A stretch of 64,000 nucleotides of DNA, taken from contig NZ_CP049270.1 in NCBI RefSeq assembly GCF_003048595.2, forward strand, positions 1,364,001 to 1,428,000. Direction: 5' to 3'. A program made the translations under genes and the position numbers. The notes beneath the pieces were generated by a model. It had not been told where the DNA came from, made no database searches, and worked only from the letters and a program-made list of their open reading frames with translations. Shown one piece after another: positions 45,220-53,414 of the stretch (positions are counted from its first letter, which is position 1; every line of letters starts with the position of its first letter). This DNA comes from Campylobacter concisus. GTDB lineage: Bacteria; Campylobacterota; Campylobacteria; Campylobacterales; Campylobacteraceae.

Positions 45220-45856
45220 TAGATTTACAAGGATAAGATGGCTCTTTGGTGATGATGGATTTGAAAAGCTTCAGCACTCAAACGTCCTAGTTTGCGGAGC
45301 TGGTGGTGTTGGTGGGATCTGTGTGGACGCGCTTGCTAGAAGTGGAGTTGGACATATCACATTAATCGACAAAGACACCTTTGACGTGACAAATCAAAAT
45401 CGCCAAATTTATAGCGAAAATACCGGAAGCGTAAAGGTAGATGAATTTGCAAAGGTTTATCCTTGTATAACGCCTATTCAGACGCTAATCACGCCAGAAT
45501 TTATTGCTAGCTTTGACTTTGGTAAATTTGATGTGGTTATAGATGCGATAGATGATATAACAGCCAAGATCGCCCTTGCAAATGCGGTAGACCCTAGCAA
45601 ATTTATAGCCTCTATGGGTGGGGCAAAAAGGGTTGATCCAACCAAGATAAAGGTGGCTAGCGTGTGGAAAACCTCGGTCGATCCACTAGCTAGAAAATAT
45701 AGATATGAGCTCAAAAAATCAGGCTTTAGCGGTAAATTCGATGTGGTCTTTTCAACAGAAGAGCCACGTTGCAAGCCGCTTGGAAGCTTCATGGGCGTGA
45801 CTGCTTGCTTTGGGCTAAATTTAGCTTCACTAGCTGTTAAAAAGATAGTTGGGTAG
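45209..45856 (+). CDS. tcdA: tRNA threonylcarbamoyladenosine dehydratase TcdA
   Basis: TcdA (a ThiF/HesA/E1-like enzyme) cyclises the t6A37 modification of tRNA with ATP. The 215-residue protein starts FTRIRWLFGDDGFEKL, the TcdA-type N-terminus, followed by the nucleotide loop VLVCGAGGVGGICVDALARS, the catalytic-Arg region LIDKDTFDVTNQNRQIYS, VIDAIDDITAKIALA and PRCKPLGSFMGVTACFGL. The ATG at 45209 follows AAAGGGAAA; a TTG three bases earlier is less likely. It overlaps the surE end. Confidence 0.9.
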   Translation: MQNDRFTRIRWLFGDDGFEKLQHSNVLVCGAGGVGGICVDALARSGVGHITLIDKDTFDVTNQNRQIYSENTGSVKVDEFAKVYPCITPIQTLITPEFIASFDFGKFDVVIDAIDDITAKIALANAVDPSKFIASMGGAKRVDPTKIKVASVWKTSVDPLARKYRYELKKSGFSGKFDVVFSTEEPRCKPLGSFMGVTACFGLNLASLAVKKIVG

Positions 45857-45902
45857 TAAGTCAAAAATTTACTCTCTGAGCAAAATTTCAAATTAAAGCT
45901 GG

Positions 45903-45933
45903 TATTTTTTGGATATAAATTTAATAGCCAGCT
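45903..45933 (+). repeat. Imperfect direct repeat, copy 1 (TATTTTTTGGAT...AGCCAGCT)
   Basis: This stretch, TATTTTTTGGAT, an AT-rich spacer and AGCCAGCT, recurs in near-identical form at 46461-46492, next to the leuA terminator. The upstream AGCTGG can pair with AGCCAGCT. It is part of a 660-base gap without genes. Confidence 0.5.
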
Positions 45934-45973
45934 CTACAAAACACGAATTTAACAATCCAAGATGAGAATCTAG

Positions 45974-45999
45974 CAAATTTTAAAATTTATGAGCGAGTA
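45974..45999 (+). repeat. 26-base direct repeat, copy 1
   Basis: A 26-base stretch beginning CAAATTTTAAAATTTATGAG and ending CGAGTA is repeated exactly at 46291-46316, 317 bases downstream. The palindromic AAATTTTAAAATTT core makes chance similarity more likely, but the GAGCGAGTA tail is also shared. Confidence 0.7.
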
Positions 46000-46193
46000 A
46001 TTTCGGCTCTAAAATTTGAGATAAGCGGTAAGCGAAGCCAAATTTTAGTAATCAATTCTTGCGAGTGAATGAAAGTTTAAAATTTACAAAATGGCTTGAT
46101 TAAATTTGTAAATTTTTTATTCAAAAGGGAGGCAAGTGGACTTAATTTTTTTACTTCTCAGGCTAGCAACTGCATGACAGACACGAAGTCCAT

Positions 46194-46233
46194 CCCCCTT
46201 ATCCCCCCGCCCCTTTTTTTAATCCACCCCCCC
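46194..46233 (-). other. G-rich tract with quadruplex potential
   Basis: Runs of 5, 6, 4 and 7 C on the plus strand (46194-46198, 46203-46208, 46210-46213, 46227-46233) give four G-runs on the minus strand within 40 bases. The last gap is 13 bases and holds A7, so a quadruplex would need one long loop. Such G-runs are striking in this AT-rich chromosome and lie in the non-coding gap downstream of leuA and tcdA. Homopolymer C/G runs are also known sites of length variation in Campylobacter, but here no gene overlaps them. The surrounding 46134-46193 shows a 7-base inverted repeat (TGGACTT/AAGTCCA). Confidence 0.45.
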
Positions 46234-46290
46234 TCGCACATTTAAGGGGCATGCGCTAGTACTTCGCAATGCATGCGGTATAAACTCTAT

Positions 46291-46316
46291 CAAATTTTAA
46301 AATTTATGAGCGAGTA
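46291..46316 (+). repeat. 26-base direct repeat, copy 2
   Basis: This is an exact second copy of the 26-base repeat at 45974-45999. Nothing else in the flanking 300 bases aligns well, so it is a short dispersed repeat rather than a duplicated gene. Confidence 0.7.
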
Positions 46317-46460
46317 TATCACACTTCTAAATTTAGTGGCGAATGTTTATGAGCCCTAAAATTAGTAAGTTGCTAAGGTTAGTGAGTAAGATTTTAAAAT
46401 TTGTAAAGATAGTAAAATTCTATTTTTTTAAATAAAGACTTTGAATTTTAAAAATTTATA

Positions 46461-46492
46461 TATTTTTTGGATTAAATTTAAAGTAGCCAGCT
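46461..46492 (+). repeat. Imperfect direct repeat, copy 2
   Basis: This is the second copy of the TATTTTTTGGAT...AGCCAGCT stretch at 45903-45933, with one small insertion. Its right half forms one arm of the leuA terminator hairpin, so the first copy may be a terminator-derived duplicate. Confidence 0.5.
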
Positions 46493-46511
46493 GCAAATTC
46501 AGCAGCCAGCT
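46485..46511 (-). terminator. Hairpin after leuA
   Basis: Just after the leuA stop codon, the minus strand reads AGCTGGCTGC, loop TGAATTT, GCAGCTGGCT, a ten-base-pair stem with two G-U pairs, followed by ACTTTAAATTT. The U-run is weak, but the position fits a terminator for leuA. Confidence 0.6.
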
Positions 46512-46517
46512 AAAAAT

Positions 46518-48032
46518 TTAGTTTTTATGTATGCGAAAGTAGCTATTTAGTGCGCCAACATAGGCTTTTGCGCTTGCCATCATTGTGTCGATATCAAGTC
46601 CGTGACCCATTACGGCTGTTTTGCCCTCAAATTCAACTTTTACATCGACCTTTGCAAGAGCGTCCTTACCCTGAGAGACAGCTGTAACCTTATAGTCTTT
46701 GAGCGTGCCATTTATGCCACTAATGCGATCAACTACCTTAAATATTGCATCAGCAGTGCCATTGCCAAGAGCTGAGTCGCTAACGATCTCGTCGTTGTGC
46801 CTGATGCTCATAGAAGCACTTGCTAAGCTGCCACCGCTACTTTGAAGAAGAGCCGTGATCTCATAAGCTTGTGGAATTTTTGTAATCTCTTCAGCCACAA
46901 GAGCTCTGATATCATCATCAAATATCTCTTTTTTCTTATCAGCTAGCTCTTTAAATTTTTCAAAAGCCTTATTAAGAGCATCGCTATCAAGGCCAAATCC
47001 AAGGCTAGCAAGCTTATCTTTAAATGCGTGGCGACCGCTATGCTTACCTAAAACAAGAGAATTTTTCTCAAGGCCTATACTCTCAGCGCTAATTATCTCA
47101 TAGGTCTCTTTGTGTTTTAGCACGCCGTCTTGATGTATGCCACTCTCGTGCGCAAAGGCGTTTTTACCAACGATAGCTTTGTTTGGTTGAGGCTCAATGC
47201 CTATAATACTAGCGATCAGTCTTGAAGTTGGATAAATTTCTTTTGAGATAATGTCTGTATAAAGTGGAGCAAAGACGTCTTGGCGAGTTTTGATAGCCAT
47301 CACGATCTCTTCAAGTGCAGCATTTCCGGCACGCTCACCTATGCCATTTATCGTACCTTCAACCTGCCTTGCACCAGCTTTTATAGCCGCTAACGAATTT
47401 GCTGTAGCCATGCCTAAGTCATTGTGATTATGCACAGAGATTATTGCCCTATCGCCTACAAATTTTACTATTTCACTAATGCGAGTAGTTATCTCTTCAG
47501 GATATAAATAACCAACCGTATCAGGGATATTTAAAGTTTTTGCACCCGCATTTATGGCAGCATCACAAATTTCTTTTAAAAAGCTCATTTCACTTCTACA
47601 AGCGTCCTCGCAGCTAAACTCTACATCATCGCAAAATGTTTTTGCGTATTTTATAGACTCTATTGCACGTTTTATTACTTCATCTGGGCTCATTTTTAGC
47701 TTGTACTGCATATGGATCGGACTTGTTGCTATGAAGGTGTGAATTCTCTTATTTTTTGCAGGAGCTAATGCCTCGCCAGCTGCCTTGATATCACGCTCAA
47801 CTGCGCGTGCAAGAGAGCAAACCATGATATTTGAGGCTTGCTTTGCTATTTGATTTACCGCATCAAAATCCCCTGGGCTTGCTGCTGCAAATCCCGCCTC
47901 CATAACATCCACACCAAGCCTTTCGAGCTGAAGTGCGATCTGTAATTTTTCAGCTGTATTCATCGATGCACCAGGGCTTTGCTCACCATCTCTTAAAGTC
48001 GTATCAAAGATTATAATTTTATTCTTATCCAT
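46518..48032 (-). CDS. leuA: 2-isopropylmalate synthase LeuA
   Basis: LeuA condenses acetyl-CoA with 2-ketoisovalerate, the first committed step of leucine synthesis. The 504-residue protein has the HMGL-like signature [16 protein letters not shown], the second signature [33 protein letters not shown] and [20 protein letters not shown], with a C-terminal allosteric domain beginning near residue 390. An AAAAAGGACAAAA ribosome site precedes the ATG. A leader peptide rich in leucine codons lies 58 bases upstream (48091-48174), so leucine-responsive control is likely. No leuB/C/D lies in the window. Confidence 0.96.
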   Translation of the reverse strand: MDKNKIIIFDTTLRDGEQSPGASMNTAEKLQIALQLERLGVDVMEAGFAAASPGDFDAVNQIAKQASNIMVCSLARAVERDIKAAGEALAPAKNKRIHTFIATSPIHMQYKLKMSPDEVIKRAIESIKYAKTFCDDVEFSCEDACRSEMSFLKEICDAAINAGAKTLNIPDTVGYLYPEEITTRISEIVKFVGDRAIISVHNHNDLGMATANSLAAIKAGARQVEGTINGIGERAGNAALEEIVMAIKTRQDVFAPLYTDIISKEIYPTSRLIASIIGIEPQPNKAIVGKNAFAHESGIHQDGVLKHKETYEIISAESIGLEKNSLVLGKHSGRHAFKDKLASLGFGLDSDALNKAFEKFKELADKKKEIFDDDIRALVAEEITKIPQAYEITALLQSSGGSLASASMSIRHNDEIVSDSALGNGTADAIFKVVDRISGINGTLKDYKVTAVSQGKDALAKVDVKVEFEGKTAVMGHGLDIDTMMASAKAYVGALNSYFRIHKN

Positions 48033-48088
48033 TTTTGTCCTTTTTTATTTTTTATATTTAAATTTGATGAGTTAAATAAAGAGAAATT

Positions 48089-48104
48089 TGCTACCTAAGT
48101 AGCA
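48089..48104 (-). promoter_or_regulatory. Hairpin overlapping the Leu codons of the leader peptide
   Basis: The minus strand reads TGCTAC-TTAG-GTAGCA, a perfect six-base-pair stem. Its 5' arm covers Leu codons 4-5 of the leader run and its 3' arm covers the stop codon. A ribosome paused at the leucine codons would mask the 5' arm. No U-run follows, so if this is attenuation it may use Rho or translational masking. Confidence 0.4.
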
Positions 48105-48174
48105 GCAGTAGAGAGTTTTTGATTTCGATTTTTGGTAAAAATTTACGTGATTTTATGACGCCATTTTCGCTCAT
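48091..48174 (-). CDS. leuL: Leucine leader peptide (leuA attenuator ORF)
   Basis: This is a 27-residue frame: MSENGVIKSRKFLPKIEIKN followed by SLLLLLR. It contains five consecutive Leu codons (CTA CTG CTG CTA CTT) just before the Arg codon and TAG stop, the hallmark of a leucine leader peptide. An AAGGAG ribosome site lies six bases before the ATG, inside the last pssA codons, and the ATG overlaps the pssA stop (ATGA). LeuA begins 58 bases after the leader stop. When leucyl-tRNA is scarce, the ribosome should stall in the Leu run and alter the downstream RNA. It has its own TATAAT upstream. Confidence 0.8.
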   Translation of the reverse strand: MSENGVIKSRKFLPKIEIKNSLLLLLR

Positions 48175-48902
48175 TCGCTCTCCTTTTTTTTGGAATTTTT
48201 ACTAAACATTATAGTGGCTCTTACTATACCATAAAGCATATAGATGCTCATAACCAAAGTCGCACTTTCAAATGGATATAGATAAAGCATCGAAAACGCA
48301 ACGACAAGAGCTACTAAAATTCTTATCACATGGGTTTGTTTTAAATTTATTTTTTTAAAACTTGGATAGCGTATGTTGCTAACCATTAAAGCTGCCAAAG
48401 TAGCTTCAAGTAGCATCAAGCACCACTCAAATCCCTCTAAAAAAGTATAGTCGATATAAATTCCAACCCAAAGTACGCTCACAATAGCTGCTGATGGTAT
48501 AGGAAGTCCGATAAAAACATTTGGCTCATATGTACCAGTAGTGACATTGAAGCGAGCAAGCCTGATAGCTCCAAAAACCACAAACATAGCAGCTATAAGC
48601 GCTCCAAATCTGCCAAAATTTTTACCAATAGTCAAATAAAATAAAATCGCTGGCGCTACACCAAAAGCAACAAGATCTGCAAGACTATCAAACTCTACTC
48701 CAAATTTACTAGTTGTCTTTGTAAGTCTAGCCACACGTCCATCAAGTCCATCTAAAATAAGCGATAAGATTATATAAATAATGGCTTTAAAATAGTTACC
48801 TTGAATAGATGAAATAATACTAATAACACCCAAAAAAGCACTAGCTGCTGTAAATAAATTTGGCAAGATATACATTAGTTGCATCTTTTGTATGTTATTC
48901 AT
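48171..48902 (-). CDS. pssA: CDP-diacylglycerol--serine O-phosphatidyltransferase PssA
   Basis: PssA makes phosphatidylserine in the inner membrane. The protein has 243 residues from the ATG at 48902 (a TTG six codons earlier is less likely) and about six to seven hydrophobic segments. The CDP-alcohol phosphotransferase motif is DGLDGRVARLTKTTSKFG, followed by VEFDSLADLVAFG, the full D(x)2DG(x)2AR(x)8G(x)3D(x)3D pattern. Its last codons carry the TATAAT and ribosome site of the leucine leader. It overlaps the end of psd, the next enzyme of phosphatidylethanolamine synthesis. Confidence 0.93.
   Translation of the reverse strand: MNNIQKMQLMYILPNLFTAASAFLGVISIISSIQGNYFKAIIYIILSLILDGLDGRVARLTKTTSKFGVEFDSLADLVAFGVAPAILFYLTIGKNFGRFGALIAAMFVVFGAIRLARFNVTTGTYEPNVFIGLPIPSAAIVSVLWVGIYIDYTFLEGFEWCLMLLEATLAALMVSNIRYPSFKKINLKQTHVIRILVALVVAFSMLYLYPFESATLVMSIYMLYGIVRATIMFSKNSKKKESE
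48208..48213 (-). promoter_or_regulatory. -10 box of the leuL-leuA promoter, inside pssA
   Basis: The minus strand reads CACTATAATGTTTAG within the last codons of pssA (Thr-Ile-Met), giving a perfect TATAAT. Transcription would begin near 48201, leaving about 27 bases before the leader ATG, with AAGGAG in between. This gives leuL-leuA an independent start. Confidence 0.5.
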
Positions 48903-49521
48903 CTCTTTTTCCCTCTTCAAAATATCCCAAAAGTGAAGCAGCCTCTACGCTTTCTCCAACGCTTACACATATTTTAGTCTCTCTTGGTAAGTATAAAATC
49001 ACCTCACCACTTCCTAAAAAACCAAATTTTCTAGATGCTTTTAGGCTAGTAACATTTGAAATTTCTAAACTTCGACTGAAAGCTCCAGCTATAATTTTCA
49101 TGGCAAATCTAATATTTTCTTTTTCAAAACGAATAATCGCTCTTTCGTTTAATATCTCTGAAATTTTTATTGCTTGACATAAAAATAGTCCGTGTCTTCT
49201 TTTGATATCAGCGATTTTAGAGTCACTAACCGCCCTTAGTGTACCTACACCAAAAAATGTCTTTTGTATGACTATTTTGGCGACCTCATTATCATCAAAT
49301 TTTGAAATACTAATCTCTTTTATCTTGCCATCTATCGGTGAAAGCAAAGCTAGCCTGTCGTCTGCAAATGGCTCCCTTTCAGGATCTCTAAAAAAATATA
49401 GAAAAAATAAAAACAAAAATGTAAAAAGAAGCGGCAATATCCCAAACAGCAAAGACAAAACAAACAAAATCAAAAAGATAAATATATATTTATACCCTGC
49501 TTTTGCGATATAACCGTTCAT
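48895..49521 (-). CDS. psd: Phosphatidylserine decarboxylase Psd (short type)
   Basis: Psd converts phosphatidylserine to phosphatidylethanolamine. The 208-residue protein is the short form, with N-terminal hydrophobic segments (residues 8-42) followed by PEREPFADDRLALLSPIDGKI. The autocleavage motif, which makes the pyruvoyl group, is FLGSGEVILYLP near the C-terminus, with the Gly-Ser pair in place. It overlaps pssA and follows ftsH by two bases. The membrane anchor and motif agree with a membrane-bound proenzyme. Confidence 0.88.
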   Translation of the reverse strand: MNGYIAKAGYKYIFIFLILFVLSLLFGILPLLFTFLFLFFLYFFRDPEREPFADDRLALLSPIDGKIKEISISKFDDNEVAKIVIQKTFFGVGTLRAVSDSKIADIKRRHGLFLCQAIKISEILNERAIIRFEKENIRFAMKIIAGAFSRSLEISNVTSLKASRKFGFLGSGEVILYLPRETKICVSVGESVEAASLLGYFEEGKRDE

Positions 49522-49523
49522 TT

Positions 49524-51449
49524 TTATTCCTCTTTTTTGCCTTTTTCGTCTTCTTCATGCTCTACAAGCCTACTCTCAAGACCATTTTCTTCTTCATAAT
49601 TTCTAATTATCTCTCTAACTCTTTTTCCTTCGATCGTCTCTTCTTCATAAAGAGCTGAAACCATATTTTCAATAGCACCTTTATAAATTTCTAGCAAACC
49701 AAGTACGGCTGTATATCTTTCATGAAGCAATGTTTTTACAAAGTCATCGACTTTCTCAGCCATTTTATCACTATAGTCTTTTATGCTCTGTCCGCCATTT
49801 AAAAATGTCGCACGTTGCTTTTCAAGCACCATAAGACCAGCAACATCACTCATACCGTACATACTAACCATAGCTTTTATGATATCAGTTGCACGCTCTA
49901 GGTCGTTACTAGCCCCAGTTGAAATTTCCTTTATAAACACCTCTTCAGCCGCTCTACCAGCTAAAAGCACATCCACTTCAGCTAAAAGCTCGTGCTTTTG
50001 CATCATAAATTTATTCTCTTCAGGTGTATTTAAAGTATAACCAAGTGCTGCAAGGCCACGTGGTACGACAGAAACCTTTGTAACTCTCTTTGCACCTTTT
50101 GTCACTTCAGCTATCAAGGCGTGTCCGCACTCGTGATATGTGACTATCTTTTTCTCTTTTGGATTTACACGACGAGACTTTTTCTCAAGTCCAGCTATTG
50201 ATCTCTCGACAGCCTCAACTAGATCAGCCTGCTCAACAAATACCTTTGACTTGCGTCCTGCAAGAAGCGCAGCCTCGTTTATGATATTTTCAAGATCAGC
50301 TCCGGCTAAACCAGTAGTTAGCCTTGCTATGTCTTCGATGCTTACATCTTTGTCAATCTTAACATCTTTCATATGAACTTTTAAAATATCACAACGTCCT
50401 TTAAAGTCAGGCTTATCTACAAGAACTTGCCTGTCAAATCTACCCGGTCTTAAAAGCGCAGCGTCCAAAACCTCAGGTCTGTTTGTAGCAGCTACAACGA
50501 TGACTGGCGACTTATCCGCGTCAAATCCGTCCATCTCAGAAAGAAGCTGGTTTAGCGTCTGCTCCCTCTCGTCATTTCCGCCCATTGGGCCAGAATTTCT
50601 GCTTTTACCAATTGCATCAATCTCATCTATAAAGACGATTGCTGGAGCTTCTTTTTTAGCATTTTCAAAAAGATCCCTAACCCTACTTGCACCAACACCG
50701 ACAAACATCTCGATAAAGCTTGATGCTGACATAGAGAAAAATGGCACACTAGCCTCGCCTGCAACTGCTCTTGCAAGAAGTGTTTTACCTGTACCTGGAG
50801 GGCCAACTAGTAAAATTCCTTTTGGAATTTTTGCCCCAAGTCTTAGATATTTATCGGGACTTTTTAAGTAATCAACTATCTCCTGAACCTCTTCTTTTGC
50901 CTCTTCAACGCCTGCGACGTCATCAAATTTAACTTTTGGCTTTTCAGAATTTATAAGCTTTTTTGCACTTCCTATGCCAAGTATGCCGCCGCCAATATTC
51001 TTTTGCATACGACTAGCAATAAACATCCAAATGGCAAAAAATATAAATACTGGGATGATCCATGAAAATATAAGATCACCAAACCAGCTATTTTCACTAT
51101 AAACACTATAAGTTATGCCATTTTGCTCAAGTATGCCAATGAGCGTTGGATCATTTATACGTTTTGCAAGATAGATAGTTTTGTCACTACCTATGCCTTT
51201 TATTGTAGTTTCTGAGATAGCAACCTCATTTAGTTGCTTATTTTTTAACATATCTTTAAACTCAGAATAAGCTACCATTTTACTCTGAGCATTACTATTT
51301 AGCCCAAAAGAGCCACCTAGTCCGTCTCCACTAAAGCTTCTAAAAGCTAAAACTATAACTATTGCAAAAATGGCAAAAATAAAAATAGGATTTTTATTAA
51401 AAAAACCGTTATTGTTGCCATTGTTTTGGTTATTATTTTGGTTATTCAT
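49524..51449 (-). CDS. ftsH: ATP-dependent zinc metalloprotease FtsH
   Basis: FtsH degrades misfolded and regulatory membrane proteins. The 641-residue protein has an Asn/Gln-rich N-terminus, a transmembrane helix near residues 22-40, a periplasmic part and a second helix near 130-150. The AAA domain carries GPPGTGKTLLARAVAGEA, the Walker B VFIDEIDAIG and the SRH ATNRPEVLDAALLRPGRFDR. The protease zinc site is YHECGHALI (HExxH with Cys in place of the usual Ala). It follows prmA with an 8-base overlap. Confidence 0.97.
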   Translation of the reverse strand: MNNQNNNQNNGNNNGFFNKNPIFIFAIFAIVIVLAFRSFSGDGLGGSFGLNSNAQSKMVAYSEFKDMLKNKQLNEVAISETTIKGIGSDKTIYLAKRINDPTLIGILEQNGITYSVYSENSWFGDLIFSWIIPVFIFFAIWMFIASRMQKNIGGGILGIGSAKKLINSEKPKVKFDDVAGVEEAKEEVQEIVDYLKSPDKYLRLGAKIPKGILLVGPPGTGKTLLARAVAGEASVPFFSMSASSFIEMFVGVGASRVRDLFENAKKEAPAIVFIDEIDAIGKSRNSGPMGGNDEREQTLNQLLSEMDGFDADKSPVIVVAATNRPEVLDAALLRPGRFDRQVLVDKPDFKGRCDILKVHMKDVKIDKDVSIEDIARLTTGLAGADLENIINEAALLAGRKSKVFVEQADLVEAVERSIAGLEKKSRRVNPKEKKIVTYHECGHALIAEVTKGAKRVTKVSVVPRGLAALGYTLNTPEENKFMMQKHELLAEVDVLLAGRAAEEVFIKEISTGASNDLERATDIIKAMVSMYGMSDVAGLMVLEKQRATFLNGGQSIKDYSDKMAEKVDDFVKTLLHERYTAVLGLLEIYKGAIENMVSALYEEETIEGKRVREIIRNYEEENGLESRLVEHEEDEKGKKEE

Positions 51450-52275
51450 CTATTTCCTTATAAACAAAGCTACTCCAATCGTTACTCTGTTTTATCTCAA
51501 TTAGCTCCAAATCCTTAAACGTATCTTTAATTCTATCTTCGTATTTGTTTAAAATTCCTGACAATACCAAGTAGCCGCCTTTTTTGAGCGATTTTTTTAA
51601 GTCATTTGAGAGCATAAAAATGACATCAGCAATGATATTTGCCACTACGATGTCATATTTTTGTTCTAAATTTGCGATAGAGCCTGTCCAAATTTTATTA
51701 AATTTAACCTCATTTAACTTGGCATTACTAAGTGAGCTTTGTGTGGCTTGTTCATCAGTGTCGCAAGCATCTACTATACAACCAAGCTTCGATAAAGCAA
51801 TGCTTAATATCCCACTTCCACAACCTACATCTAAAGCAGTATTGCCACTTTTTGCATATTTTTGTAAAAGTTGCAAACAAGAATTTGTGCTTTCGTGGTG
51901 CCCTGAGCCAAAGGCTAGAGCTGGGTCGATTATGATATTTGTTACGCCATTAAGTGGCTCTTCCCAACTAGGTCTAACATAAATTTTATCAACCAAAATA
52001 GGCTTAACTGCCTTTTTATATTCGCCTAGCCAGTCTTTATTTTCTTTTAAATTAAGAGAAATTTTTAAATCATTTGAAATTTTACGAACACTAGAGAGCC
52101 CTTTTGCATACTCTTCGATACCCCAAGCTATATCTTTTAGATCATACTCTTCCCTGATGATGATCTCGTGATCTAGCTCTTCAACACAGGTAACTCCAAA
52201 AGAGAAAACTAGCTCTAAAATTTCATCATAAAAATTTGATGTTTTTATGCTTAATTCGTAGAATTTATCTTTCAT
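51442..52275 (-). CDS. prmA: Ribosomal protein L11 methyltransferase PrmA
   Basis: PrmA trimethylates ribosomal protein L11. The 277-residue protein has a variable N-terminal substrate domain (residues 1-95) and a catalytic domain with IIDPALAFGSGHHEST, motif I ALDVGCGSGILSIAL, VDACDTDEQA and VVANIIADVI. It abuts cheY and overlaps ftsH; the cheY-prmA-ftsH order is the one I recall from Campylobacter jejuni. Confidence 0.92.
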   Translation of the reverse strand: MKDKFYELSIKTSNFYDEILELVFSFGVTCVEELDHEIIIREEYDLKDIAWGIEEYAKGLSSVRKISNDLKISLNLKENKDWLGEYKKAVKPILVDKIYVRPSWEEPLNGVTNIIIDPALAFGSGHHESTNSCLQLLQKYAKSGNTALDVGCGSGILSIALSKLGCIVDACDTDEQATQSSLSNAKLNEVKFNKIWTGSIANLEQKYDIVVANIIADVIFMLSNDLKKSLKKGGYLVLSGILNKYEDRIKDTFKDLELIEIKQSNDWSSFVYKEIDE

Positions 52276-52640
52276 TAACCAAGAACGTCTTCAAGCTTCT
52301 CTTTTAAAACTTGTGGCGTAAAAGGTTTAACGATGTAATTATTAACACCTGCTTTTAAAGCTGTTATAACTTCGGCTTTTCCGCCTTCTGTTGTTACCAT
52401 TATGATAGGCATATCAACATACTTTTGCTCAGCTCTTACCTTTTTAACAAGCTCAAGGCCATTCATCTCAGGCATGTTCCAATCAGTGATAAGAACTTCG
52501 ATACCTTCATTTTGAGTTAAGATATTCCAGGCCTCAAGACCGTGCTCAGCCTCAAGAATTTCTTGATGTCCTAACCTTTGTAAAGTATTTTTTATGATTC
52601 TTCTCATTGTTGAACTGTCATCTACAACCAAAATCTTCAC
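52275..52640 (-). CDS. cheY: Chemotaxis response regulator CheY
   Basis: CheY carries the chemotaxis signal to the flagellar motor. The 121-residue single receiver has KILVVDDSSTMRRIIKNTL, the phosphoacceptor Asp in VLITDWNMPEMNGLEL, MVTTEGGKAEV, and the conserved Lys in NYIVKPFTPQ. The start is GTG at 52640, preceded by AAAAGGAT. A TAGAAT about 30 bases upstream may be its -10 box (52669-52674). It is separate from the cheVAW cluster at 38-42 kb. Confidence 0.96.
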   Translation of the reverse strand: MKILVVDDSSTMRRIIKNTLQRLGHQEILEAEHGLEAWNILTQNEGIEVLITDWNMPEMNGLELVKKVRAEQKYVDMPIIMVTTEGGKAEVITALKAGVNNYIVKPFTPQVLKEKLEDVLG

Positions 52641-52668
52641 ATAATATCCTTTTAGTAAAAATTGCCCT

Positions 52669-52674
52669 ATTCTA
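52669..52674 (-). promoter_or_regulatory. Possible -10 box for cheY
   Basis: The minus strand reads GCTAGAATAGGGC about 30 bases upstream of the cheY GTG. TAGAAT is one mismatch from the consensus. The gap between hisA and cheY is only 63 bases, so this is the best candidate. Confidence 0.3.
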
Positions 52675-52703
52675 GCTAATTTAAATTTATAAAAGCTTTA
52701 ACG

Positions 52704-53414
52704 CTATCTAAGTATTTTAAAGGCCTCTTTTAGGTCAAGCAACCCTTCATAGTAGGCTTTCCCAACTATTACGCCACTAATCTCATTTGTGGCTTTTAGC
52801 ATCAAAATATCATTTATATCACTCACGCCACCACTTGCTATTGTTTCAAGCTTGCTATTTCTAGCTATTTGCAAGCTAAACTCAACATTGACTCCGCCAA
52901 GCATTCCATCCTTGTTAATATCGGTGCAAATCACAGCCTCCACGCCGACATCTGCAAATTTTCTTGCAAGATCAACTGCTTTTATATTTGAGATCTCACC
53001 CCAACCTTGCACGGCCACATAGCCATCTTTTGCGTCAATGCCAACTACAACTCTATAAATTTCAGCCATTTTTGCTGTAAATTCTGGATCTCTAAGAGCT
53101 ACTGAGCCAAGGATCACTCTGCTAACTCCAAGGTCCAAATAGCGCTTTATACGATCTTCATCTCTTATGCCACCACCCACTTGGACGCTTAAATTTGTAG
53201 CCTTTGTAATTTTTTCAATTGTTTTAAAATTTATCGTCTCTCCAGCAAATGCACCATCCAAATCAACCACATGAAGCCATTTTGCGCCATAATCTTCAAA
53301 TTTCTTAGCAAGTTCACTTGGCTCGTTGCTATAAATTTTTGCACTTTGCATAAGACCTTTGCTAAGTCTAACCGCTTGCCCCTCTTTTAAATCAATCGCT
53401 GGAAAAATTTCCAT
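52704..53414 (-). CDS. hisA: HisA, phosphoribosylformimino-5-aminoimidazole carboxamide ribotide isomerase
   Basis: HisA is a TIM-barrel isomerase of histidine synthesis. The 236-residue protein starts [17 protein letters not shown] with the catalytic Asp, then [37 protein letters not shown] with the second Asp, and [12 protein letters not shown]. The ATG at 53414 follows GAGG and overlaps the hisH stop. HisF is not encoded nearby. Confidence 0.94.
   Translation of the reverse strand: MEIFPAIDLKEGQAVRLSKGLMQSAKIYSNEPSELAKKFEDYGAKWLHVVDLDGAFAGETINFKTIEKITKATNLSVQVGGGIRDEDRIKRYLDLGVSRVILGSVALRDPEFTAKMAEIYRVVVGIDAKDGYVAVQGWGEISNIKAVDLARKFADVGVEAVICTDINKDGMLGGVNVEFSLQIARNSKLETIASGGVSDINDILMLKATNEISGVIVGKAYYEGLLDLKEAFKILR

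Noticed and set aside
46194-46233. C-run as a contingency (phase-variation) tract of a gene
   Set aside because: Poly-C/G tracts switch genes in Campylobacter, but no reading frame on either strand spans this one, so only strain variation in a gap can be proposed.
45974-46316. CRISPR array made of the 26-base repeats
   Set aside because: Only two copies exist, 317 bases apart, with no regular spacers and no cas genes.
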